From positions 124,001 to 188,000 of the forward strand of contig JAEUHI010000086.1 of the NCBI GenBank assembly GCA_016795385.1: 64,000 bases of DNA, in the 5' to 3' direction. This document shows positions 47,641 through 55,266 of the stretch, piece after piece. Position 1 is the stretch's first letter. Every line of letters starts with the position of its first letter. A model generated the notes under the pieces. It did not search any database. It worked only from the letters and a program-made list of their open reading frames with translations, and was not told where the DNA came from. This DNA is from Verrucomicrobiales bacterium. Lineage in GTDB: Bacteria > Verrucomicrobiota > Verrucomicrobiia > Verrucomicrobiales > DEV007. The position numbers and the translations under genes were made by a program.

Positions 47641-50060
47641 TCCTGCGACGACTCCAACTCCATCCCTTCGCCGGCACCGTCGATCGCGAGCTGCGGTTCG
47701 AGCCGGGGCTGAACGTGGTGCTCGGTCCCAACGAGGCCGGCAAATCGACGATGCGTCGGGCGATCCGGCAAGCCCTTCTCGTGCCGACCAAACTCGGCAA
47801 ACGCGAGGCCGAGGGCGAGGTGCTGCCCTACCTCCCGCTCGGCGGTGGCGACACGATCCGGGTCTCACTCGATCTCGCCGAGGGCGAAAACGTGTGGCGA
47901 CTTTCGAAACGATGGTCTCCCGGCAATTCCGCGTCGGAGCTGACCCTGCCGGACGGGGGCCTCGTCACCGACGGGCCGGCGGTCGAGGAAGCGCTCGGCC
48001 AGCTGCTCGGTCTCACGCGCGGCACGTGGGATCACGCTCTTTTTTCAGCCCAAGGCGAAATTGGTAAAAGCCTCGACCGGCTCGCCGAAGGAGGGGATCT
48101 CGGAGAACTGAACGAGCGTCTTCGCCGGGCCGTATTCGAAACCGACGGAGTTTCCCTCGAAAAACTCTCGGCTCTCCTCGAAGCCCGCTACAAGGCGGCC
48201 TACGACCGTTGGGATGTCGACCTGAACCGCCCCGAAGGCAATCGCGGACTCGACCAGCGTTGGATGCGTGGAGCCGGCTCGATCGTCACCGCCTGGTATG
48301 ATCGCGAGGCCGCGCGCATCGCTTTTGAGGAAGCCGAGCAATATTACCGCCGCCTCGATGCGCTGAACGCGAAAGTCCACCGGGCGCACCGCCAGCATAC
48401 GCATCTCGCCGAGTGGATCGCCACCCACGAAAAGGTGGCACGCGATGCGGAACTGCGTCTCCAGCTCGAAGCCGAACTCGCCGGAGTCGAATCCCGCGGC
48501 AAAGGTCTGAAGGAAGTCTCGCAGGAATGGCCCGTCGTCGCGAATCGCGTGCAGGAGCAGGAGACGCTCCTCTCCCAGGCAAAGGACAAGCTCGTCCACC
48601 TCGGGCAGGAACTGGCCCGCGCCAAAGCCTGGGAGTCTGCCGAGAAGACGCGCCGCCTCCTCGAGGATGCCGCCAAGATCCAAACCGCTCTCGACGCCGC
48701 AAAAGCCGAACTCTCGGCCCTCGGGAAGATCGATCCCGCGGCCACCCCCCGGATCGAGGCCATCGAGCGCGAGCGCGACCGACTCCACACCCGGCTCGAA
48801 GCCGCCCGCCTCCGGGTGCGCCTGACCGCGGTCCGGTCCTGGCGTGTCGAGACCCGCAGCGGAGTCGATGCTCCCCTGCCCCGCGAGATCGCCGCGGGAG
48901 AAGAGGTGAACTTTGAAGCCGGGGGGCGCGTTTCGCTGCGCGATCCCGAAGGAGCTTGGGAAATCGAAGTGAGTTCCGCTGAGATCGATCTCGCCGCGGA
49001 CGAGACACGTCTCCGCGAACTCTCCGACGAAATGACCTCGCTCCTCGCGAGCCTCGGAGTCGAGGATCCCGCCGCCGCACGTCAAAAGCATGCCGGCGCG
49101 ACCGGGATCGCCCAGCGCATCAACCTGCTCGACCGTCAGCTCGCCGACCTCCTCGGATCGCGCACCCTCGGGGAATGGCAGGCCGAATGCGATCGACTCT
49201 CCGGCGGCGGAGCGGCCCCGACCCGCCCTCTCGGAGAGATCGCCGCGGACAACGCCCGCACCGAGAGCGAGATCAACACCGCGACCCGCGAGATCGCCGC
49301 CCTTCGCCAGAAGCTGGCCGCTTGGGAACGCGATTTTGTCAGCGCCGATGAATTGCTCGATCGACTCGCCGATCTGCGCGCCTCGCACAAGGCGGTAAAA
49401 CAGAAGATCGAAGCGCTCCATCCTCTGCCCGAGGGCACTCCCGACGCGGCTTCATTTCTGCACGACTTCCGCACGAAGCGGAGCGAACTCGAACAACACC
49501 GGGGCGAGTTGCACCAACTGCTGCTGGAAAAGGCCGAACTCGTCGCCACCGCACCGGCTTTCGAACCGGCCGACGCGATGGAGCGCCTCGATCTCGCCAA
49601 CGCGGCCCTGACCCGTGCCCGGCGCGAAGGGGAAGCGATCCGCCGCATCCGGCGCGAATATGAGCAACTCCGCGCCGAGCTCGACGCCGACACGCTCGCC
49701 CCTTGGCACACCCACCTCGCTGAAGTGCTCGCCCCGCTTACCCGCGATCGATATCGGGGTCTCACGCCCGATCTTTCCAAAGCCGCGCGGGCCGATGCCA
49801 CCGCCATTCCCTTCGCCGCCCTCTCCGCCGGCACCCGGGCCTCGCTGGGACTTGCCCTGCGGCTCTCGATGGCCCGCTGGTTCCTTGAAGGGCGCGACGG
49901 TTTTCTCCTCCTCGATGATCCCTTCGTGGATCTCGATCCGGACCGCCAGGCCGACGCCGCCGCCCTCCTGCGCCATTTTGCGGCGGACAAACAGGTCGTT
50001 CTTTTCACCTGCCATCCCGCCCACGCCACGCTGCTGGGCGGACATCGCATCGAACTTTGA
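47637..50060 (+). CDS. SMC-like AAA ATPase, partner of SbcD-like nuclease
   Basis: An 807-residue ATPase. Walker A is GPNEAGKST (30-38). A long coiled-coil middle (~200-690) follows. The C-terminal signature LSAGTRASLGLALRLS and Walker B LLLDDPFVDLD complete the ABC-type head. No CxxC zinc-hook motif is visible in the coil, unlike Rad50/SbcC, and the protein is shorter than SbcC (~1000), closer to YhaN. It is coupled by ATGA to the nuclease gene. Together they are likely a DNA-end or cruciform-processing nuclease complex. Confidence 0.88.
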   Translation: MILRRLQLHPFAGTVDRELRFEPGLNVVLGPNEAGKSTMRRAIRQALLVPTKLGKREAEGEVLPYLPLGGGDTIRVSLDLAEGENVWRLSKRWSPGNSASELTLPDGGLVTDGPAVEEALGQLLGLTRGTWDHALFSAQGEIGKSLDRLAEGGDLGELNERLRRAVFETDGVSLEKLSALLEARYKAAYDRWDVDLNRPEGNRGLDQRWMRGAGSIVTAWYDREAARIAFEEAEQYYRRLDALNAKVHRAHRQHTHLAEWIATHEKVARDAELRLQLEAELAGVESRGKGLKEVSQEWPVVANRVQEQETLLSQAKDKLVHLGQELARAKAWESAEKTRRLLEDAAKIQTALDAAKAELSALGKIDPAATPRIEAIERERDRLHTRLEAARLRVRLTAVRSWRVETRSGVDAPLPREIAAGEEVNFEAGGRVSLRDPEGAWEIEVSSAEIDLAADETRLRELSDEMTSLLASLGVEDPAAARQKHAGATGIAQRINLLDRQLADLLGSRTLGEWQAECDRLSGGGAAPTRPLGEIAADNARTESEINTATREIAALRQKLAAWERDFVSADELLDRLADLRASHKAVKQKIEALHPLPEGTPDAASFLHDFRTKRSELEQHRGELHQLLLEKAELVATAPAFEPADAMERLDLANAALTRARREGEAIRRIRREYEQLRAELDADTLAPWHTHLAEVLAPLTRDRYRGLTPDLSKAARADATAIPFAALSAGTRASLGLALRLSMARWFLEGRDGFLLLDDPFVDLDPDRQADAAALLRHFAADKQVVLFTCHPAHATLLGGHRIEL

Positions 50061-50106
50061 CAGGGCATCTTTCGGTTGCGCCACCCCGTTTTCGGGAAAA
50101 GCTTTC

Positions 50107-50137
50107 GTCTTCCGGATCGTTACAGGATCCGGAAGAC
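50107..50137 (+). repeat. Perfect 12-bp hairpin between ATPase and sulfatase genes
   Basis: GTCTTCCGGATC (50107-50118), GTTACAG, GATCCGGAAGAC (50126-50137). The stem is long and perfect, but no U-run follows, so it is a doubtful terminator. It ends 15 bases before the sulfatase ATG and may insulate or fold the sulfatase leader. Confidence 0.6.
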
Positions 50138-50152
50138 CTCCGATTGCCTTTC

Positions 50153-51622
50153 ATGCGGTTTCTTTTTGCCATCACTTTCCTATTTTCCGTCATCGCTCCG
50201 GGTGTCCCGGCGGGGGCGGTCGAGGGCGGCAAAAAGAAGGATGCGGCGACCGCGAAAGAAGCCCAGCCCAAGCGTCCCCACATCGTCCTCGTCATGGCCG
50301 ACGACCAAGGCTGGGGCGACGTCGGCTACAACGGCCACCCGCATCTGAAGACGCCGAACCTCGATGCCGCCGCCGCCTCGGGGCTGCGTCTCGATCATTT
50401 CTACGCCGCCGCCCCTTCCTGCTCGCCGACCCGGGCGAGCGTCCTCACGGGACGGCATCCCAATCGCATGGGCGTCTTCAGCTGGGGCCACCCGATCCGG
50501 CCTCAGGAAATCACCCTCGCGGAAGTACTGAAACAACAAGGCTACGTCACCGGGCACTTTGGCAAATGGCACCTCGGCTCGATCCGTGCCGATAGTCCCG
50601 TCAGTCCGGGCGCCAACGGCTTCGACCGCTGGGTCAGCACCTCGAATTTCTTCGACCTCAATCCGGAAATGAGCGACCAGGGCCGCGAGGTCAAGATGAA
50701 GGGAGAGGGCAGCATGGTCGTCGCCGATCTCGCCCTCGACTGGATCCGCCAGAACGCTGCCGGAGATTCCCCTCTTTTCACCGTGATCTGGTTCGGTGCT
50801 CCCCACCTCCCCCACAATGCCGCGCCCGAGCTCGCCGCCCTCTACGCGGGTCTGTCGAAACGGGAACGGGAATTTTACGGCGAGATCACCGGCATCGATC
50901 TCGCTTTCGGAAAGATCCGCGGGACGCTCGCCGAACTGGGTCTGCGCGACAACACCCTGCTCTGGTATTGCAGCGACAACGGGGCCCTGAGCGTCGGCGA
51001 CGCCGGCGACGCCCGCGGCGGAAAACACGTCCTCTACGAGGGCGGCCTGCGTGTCCCCGCCTTCATCGAGTGGCCCGCCGGGATTCCCAGTGCGACGGCA
51101 TCACCCGTCCGCTGCAGCACAGTCGATATTTTTCCCACCGTTCTGGAAGCCGCCGGAATCTCGATTCCGGTCGGGCGTCCCCTCGACGGGATCAGCCTCC
51201 TGCCCCTGTTCCGTGGAGAGATGCAGCTGCGCCCCGCGCCCCTCGGATTCTGGAACGCCGGAATCCCGGGGCAGTTCACCAATCCGGGCGGTGTCGTGAA
51301 CAAGGTACTGCCCACCATCGAAAACTGGAGCGACAACAAGGTGGAACGGGTGACCCGCCGTGTCGAAAAGATCCCCAAACACAAGTTCCCCGAGGACGTC
51401 TACGCGGGACACTCCGCGTGGATTTCGGGCGACTGGAAACTGCACCGCGTCTCCGGCACGGGCGGAGAGAAGGTGCGGTGGTCGCTCTACAATCTCACCA
51501 CCGACCCGCGCGAGAGCAACGATGTCTCCAAACAATATCCCGAAATCCTCAAGGATCTCTCGGCGGAGATGGAGCAGTGGCTCGAGAGCGTGAACGGGAG
51601 CCTGCGCGGGGCGGATTATTGA
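50153..51622 (+). CDS. Exported arylsulfatase, Cys-type (formylglycine)
   Basis: A 489-residue sulfatase with a signal peptide to ~residue 22. The metal site is opened by HIVLVMADDQGWGDVG. The sulfatase signature CSPTRASVLTG places the Cys to be converted to formylglycine at residue 90. FGKWHLG supplies the Lys/His pair. Late Asp-Asn residues (YCSDNGAL) complete the calcium site. It hydrolyses a sulfate ester, probably on an algal or animal glycan, outside the cytoplasm. Maturation needs an FGE or anSME, and the SUMF1-like gene at 19601 does not look competent. The start at 50153 follows a hairpin. Confidence 0.93.
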   Translation: MRFLFAITFLFSVIAPGVPAGAVEGGKKKDAATAKEAQPKRPHIVLVMADDQGWGDVGYNGHPHLKTPNLDAAAASGLRLDHFYAAAPSCSPTRASVLTGRHPNRMGVFSWGHPIRPQEITLAEVLKQQGYVTGHFGKWHLGSIRADSPVSPGANGFDRWVSTSNFFDLNPEMSDQGREVKMKGEGSMVVADLALDWIRQNAAGDSPLFTVIWFGAPHLPHNAAPELAALYAGLSKREREFYGEITGIDLAFGKIRGTLAELGLRDNTLLWYCSDNGALSVGDAGDARGGKHVLYEGGLRVPAFIEWPAGIPSATASPVRCSTVDIFPTVLEAAGISIPVGRPLDGISLLPLFRGEMQLRPAPLGFWNAGIPGQFTNPGGVVNKVLPTIENWSDNKVERVTRRVEKIPKHKFPEDVYAGHSAWISGDWKLHRVSGTGGEKVRWSLYNLTTDPRESNDVSKQYPEILKDLSAEMEQWLESVNGSLRGADY

Positions 51623-51658
51623 ACCACCCCGCGGCGAGGCCTTCGCGGGTTCGGCAGG

Positions 51659-51949
51659 TCACTTCGAGCACACCTGCGCCTGGGCGGGATAGGCGTTGGC
51701 ATAGGCGATCTCGGCGGCGAGGTCCCCGCCCGGTCCTTTCACCTTCATCTTGTGTTTGCCGTTGGGTTTGTCCTTGATCTTCGCTTTGCCGTCGATCGTC
51801 TTCACCTTCACCTTGTGGTCTTTCACTTTGAGCTTCTGCACGGGGTCGTAGCCTTGGGCCGAGGAATCCAAGGGCGCGACCGCGAAGGCGGCGAGGGTGG
51901 CGAGAACGAGGAGGGCACTGCCGGTGCGGCGGATGAGCAGGTGTTTCAT
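51659..51949 (-). CDS. Small exported Lys-rich protein
   Basis: A 96-residue protein. A signal peptide (LLVLATLAAFAVAPLDSSAQ) is followed by a mature region dominated by alternating Lys and Val/Ile (KLKVKDHKVKVK, then GKAKIKDKPNGKHKMKVK), and a short C-terminal part with one Cys. It is strongly basic and could bind an anionic polymer or surface. No family was recognised. The start at 51949 begins the signal peptide; a longer frame upstream lacks one. Confidence 0.65.
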   Translation of the reverse strand: MKHLLIRRTGSALLVLATLAAFAVAPLDSSAQGYDPVQKLKVKDHKVKVKTIDGKAKIKDKPNGKHKMKVKGPGGDLAAEIAYANAYPAQAQVCSK

Positions 51950-52111
51950 GAGTGGTTGAGTGGTGGTGGTTGGTCGTCGGAGCGGAGGGGTTCCGCCCCG
52001 ACCCGGAAGGGACGAACGAGGGCCCGGGCTGATGCGGGGGAAATGGCCTTCAGGATCAAATTTACCTTTTATCGTCAAAAATGTCGAGTTATTGATGTAA
52101 ATTCAATTTGT

Positions 52112-52197
52112 TCGCCATTTTTGGCGACTTCTCAGAATCGTGATTGATTCGTTACCAATGGCGAGTTAAAATTAGATCCGGTTCTTGACTCGCCATT
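52112..52197 (+). promoter_or_regulatory. hipBA promoter with HipB-type operator half-sites
   Basis: A -35-like TTGATT (52144-52149) and a -10-like TAAAAT (52167-52172) lie 17 bases apart. AATGGCGAGT (52157-52166) abuts the -10, and its complement ACTCGCCATT lies at 52188-52197. A further inverted pair, TCGCCA-TTTT-TGGCGA, is at 52112-52127. All share the TCGCCA(TT) core, so they are the likely HipB binding sites for autorepression. The 52060-52200 stretch is notably AT-rich for this genome. Confidence 0.7.
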
Positions 52198-52206
52198 TCT
52201 GACGAA

Positions 52207-52551
52207 ATGAAATTCCCCGACCTCCTCACTGACGAAGCCGCCCTCCGCGAGGTGGGAATCCGCCTGACGAAACGAAGGCTGGAACTGAATCTGACCCAGG
52301 CCCAAGTCGCCGAGGAGGCCGGGATCGGCAAGCGCACCCTGGAACGGATCGAGGCGGGAGCATCCACCCAACTCGCGAATTTCCTCCGTCTCCTACGGGC
52401 TCTTGATCTTTATGATCGTCTCGACCTGCTGCTCCCTTCGCCTGCCCCGAGCCCCATCACCCTGCTCGAGCTCCAGGGCCGGGAACGGCAACGGGCGTCC
52501 GCGCCCCGCAGCCTGAAAGTGGCGGAAGAACCCTGGAGCTGGGACGATTGA
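52207..52551 (+). CDS. hipB: HipB-like XRE antitoxin/regulator
   Basis: A 114-residue protein with an XRE helix-turn-helix (~15-65: LTKRRLELNLTQAQVAEEAG, then IGKRTLERIEAGA) and a short C-terminal tail ending in EEPWSWDD, which could reach the toxin. It precedes a HipA kinase gene by three bases, the standard hipBA order. HipB represses the operon through repeated half-sites, which are visible in the promoter at 52112-52197. Confidence 0.88.
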   Translation: MKFPDLLTDEAALREVGIRLTKRRLELNLTQAQVAEEAGIGKRTLERIEAGASTQLANFLRLLRALDLYDRLDLLLPSPAPSPITLLELQGRERQRASAPRSLKVAEEPWSWDD

Positions 52552-52554
52552 ACG

Positions 52555-53859
52555 ATGGCCACGATCGCTGAAATCAGGCTCTGGGGAAAACCCATCGGAG
52601 CGGTTTCGCTGGACGATGGCGAGACGACGGCACGTTTTGCCTATGATCCGTCATTCCTTCGAAGCAAGATCGAAGTCGCACCGCTCATGATGCCTCTCTC
52701 GGAGCGGATCTACACCTTTCCCTCGCTCAATCCCGAATCGTTTCATGGGCTCCCCGGACTCCTCGCCGACGCCTTGCCTGACAAATTCGGCAATGCACTC
52801 ATCAACGCCTGGCTGATCCGACAGGGGCGCCGACCGGAATCCTTCAACGCGATCGAGCGCCTCTGCTACACCGGCAGACGTGGCATGGGAGCGCTCGAAT
52901 TTCTCCCCTCGACCGGTCCGTCCGCCAAAGCTTCGAAGGCCGTCGCGGTCGATCAATTGGTCGCCCTCGCTTCGGAGATCCTCTCGCAACGCGAGGGAAT
53001 ACGGCTTTCCTTCGATGAGGACCATCGCGAGACGGCTCTCCGCGACATCCTGCGCGTCGGCACCTCGGCAGGCGGGGCGAGGGCCAAGGCAGTGATCGCC
53101 TGGAATCCGCGAACCAACGAAGTGCGCTCCGGCCAAGTCGAACTGGAAGCAGGATTCGAAGCCTGGCTTTTGAAGTTCGACGGAGTGACGGGCAACAAGG
53201 ACAAGGAGTTGCTCGATCCCGAAGGCTACGGAGTGATCGAGTACGCCTACCACCTCATGGCCCGGGATGCCGGTATCACCATGAGCGCCTGCCGGCTCTT
53301 CGAGGAAAACGGACGTCGCCATTTCATGACGCGCCGATTCGATCGTCCCGACACGGGAGGCAAGCTGCATCTCCAATCCCTCTGCGCGATGGCCCATTAC
53401 GACTTCAATCTGGCGGGTGCCTACGGCTACGAGCAGGCCTACGAAGTGATGCGGCGGCTCGATCTGCCCATGGCGGATCTGGAGGAACAATTCCGTCGCA
53501 TGCTTTTCAACCTCGTCGCACGGAATCAGGACGACCACACCAAGAACATCGCCTTTCTCATGGACAAAGCGGGACGGTGGCGGCTCTCTCCGGCCTTTGA
53601 CGTGACCTACAGCTACAATCCCGACGGGGCCTGGACCTCGCGTCACCAAATGTCGGTCAATGGCAAGCGTGATCAATTCGAACTCGCCGACCTCGTCGCC
53701 TGTGCCCGCAACGCCGGCCTGAAGCGGGGACGCGCCGCGACCCTGCTTGAGCAAGTGATCACGGCGGCGCGACGCTGGAAAGACCACGCGGAAGATGCGG
53801 GAGTGCCGGAAAGAGACGCGGAGAAAATCGCCTCCGTCTTCCGCCTCGATTGGAAATAG
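52555..53859 (+). CDS. hipA: HipA-family serine/threonine kinase toxin
   Basis: A 434-residue HipA kinase. The N-terminal subdomain has ESFHGLPGLLADALPDKFGN. The Gly-rich loop region is TSAGGARAKAVIAW. The catalytic loop is RNQDDHTKNIAF with Asp and Asn, and the metal-binding LSPAFDVTYS follows. In E. coli HipA phosphorylates glutamyl-tRNA synthetase, causing dormancy. All key kinase motifs are present, so it should be active when not bound by HipB. It lies directly downstream of hipB. Confidence 0.92.
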   Translation: MATIAEIRLWGKPIGAVSLDDGETTARFAYDPSFLRSKIEVAPLMMPLSERIYTFPSLNPESFHGLPGLLADALPDKFGNALINAWLIRQGRRPESFNAIERLCYTGRRGMGALEFLPSTGPSAKASKAVAVDQLVALASEILSQREGIRLSFDEDHRETALRDILRVGTSAGGARAKAVIAWNPRTNEVRSGQVELEAGFEAWLLKFDGVTGNKDKELLDPEGYGVIEYAYHLMARDAGITMSACRLFEENGRRHFMTRRFDRPDTGGKLHLQSLCAMAHYDFNLAGAYGYEQAYEVMRRLDLPMADLEEQFRRMLFNLVARNQDDHTKNIAFLMDKAGRWRLSPAFDVTYSYNPDGAWTSRHQMSVNGKRDQFELADLVACARNAGLKRGRAATLLEQVITAARRWKDHAEDAGVPERDAEKIASVFRLDWK

Positions 53860-53934
53860 CGCCGTGGGCACGATCCTCCACGCCCCCTTCCCGCGGGTTG
53901 ACGTATCCCCTTCCCGGCGATTCATTCCCCGCCC

Positions 53935-55227
53935 ATGCCAGACCGTTCCCTCTCCGCCAAACTCTTCAGCGCCGCCAAGGAAGTGATCCCCGGCGGGGTC
54001 AATTCCCCCGTCCGAGCCTTCCGCAATGTCGATGGCGATCCGTTTTTCGTGCAGCGCGCCCGCGGCTGCCGCATCTGGGATGTCGATGGCAATGAGATGA
54101 TCGACTACGTCGGCACCTGGGGGCCCGCCATTCTCGGCCACGCCCCCTCGGCCGTGATCGACGCGGTGACCCACGCCGCGAAAGAAGGCGTTAGTTTCGG
54201 GATTCCGAACCGTCACGAAGTCGAGATGGCCCGCGTCATCCGCGACTACGTGCCCTCCGTCGAGAAAGTCCGCATGGTCAACAGCGGCACCGAGGCGACG
54301 ATGAGCGCGATCCGCCTCGCCCGCGGCTACACGGGACGTGACAAGATCGTCAAGTTCGAGGGCTGCTACCATGGTCACGTCGATTCCCTGCTCGTCGCGG
54401 CGGGGAGCGGAGCCCTCACCTTCGGCCAGCCCGACAGCGCCGGCGTGCCCGCCGATTTCGCGAAGCTGACGATCACGGTGCCTTTCAACCGGCCCGAAAT
54501 CATCGAGGAAGTCTTCGCCACCCAGGGGCACGAGATCGCCGCCCTTATCCTCGAGCCCATCCCGGCAAACGCGGGGCTTGTGTTTCCGAAACCGGGTTTC
54601 CTCCAACTCCTCCGCGATCTCACCGCGAAACACGGCGCCGTGCTCATCTTCGACGAAGTCATGACCGGATTCCGCCTTGCCAAAGGCGGCGTGCAGGAGC
54701 TGACCGGCATCACCCCCGACCTCACCGCGATGGGCAAGGTGATCGGCGGCGGACTGCCCGTCGGGGCCTTCGGTGGCAAGACGGAAATCATGGACCAACT
54801 CGCCCCGCTCGGTCCCGTCTACCAAGCCGGGACGCTCTCCGGAAATCCTCTCGCCCTCGCCGCCGGCCTCGCCCAGCTCAAGGAAATGGAGCGTCTCGAC
54901 GGATGGAACCGCCTCGATCAGATCGGGCAGACCTTCGAGGAGGCGGTGCGCGGCACCCTGAAGGAACTCGGGCGCGATCTCGTCCTGAACCGCGTCGGCT
55001 CGATGTTCTGCCTTTTCTTCCGGGAAGGCGTGATCGACAACGTCGACGACGTGAAACAATGCGATTTCGCCGCCTTCCGGAAATTCTTCTGGGCCGCCCT
55101 CGACCGTGGCGTCTACTTCGCTCCCTCCCAGTATGAGGCCGGCTTCATCTCGCTCGCCCATGGCGACGGTGACCTCGAAAAAACCGCGGAAGTCACCTGC
55201 GAGGCGCTGAAAATTGCGCTGGCGTGA
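53935..55227 (+). CDS. hemL: Glutamate-1-semialdehyde 2,1-aminomutase
   Basis: A 430-residue PLP enzyme that converts glutamate-1-semialdehyde to 5-aminolevulinate for tetrapyrrole synthesis. The opening AKEVIPGGVNSPVRAF is diagnostic of HemL. The PLP lysine lies in LTAMGKVIGGGLPVGAFGG, with IFDEVMTGFR upstream. The length is typical. It is followed after 39 bases by an RGG-rich protein gene on the same strand. Heme demand for the cytochrome-bearing dehydrogenases nearby would suit this gene, but a link is not shown. Confidence 0.97.
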   Translation: MPDRSLSAKLFSAAKEVIPGGVNSPVRAFRNVDGDPFFVQRARGCRIWDVDGNEMIDYVGTWGPAILGHAPSAVIDAVTHAAKEGVSFGIPNRHEVEMARVIRDYVPSVEKVRMVNSGTEATMSAIRLARGYTGRDKIVKFEGCYHGHVDSLLVAAGSGALTFGQPDSAGVPADFAKLTITVPFNRPEIIEEVFATQGHEIAALILEPIPANAGLVFPKPGFLQLLRDLTAKHGAVLIFDEVMTGFRLAKGGVQELTGITPDLTAMGKVIGGGLPVGAFGGKTEIMDQLAPLGPVYQAGTLSGNPLALAAGLAQLKEMERLDGWNRLDQIGQTFEEAVRGTLKELGRDLVLNRVGSMFCLFFREGVIDNVDDVKQCDFAAFRKFFWAALDRGVYFAPSQYEAGFISLAHGDGDLEKTAEVTCEALKIALA

Positions 55228-55266
55228 GCCCTTCATCGCGGCGACTCTGCCACCCCTCCATCCCCC

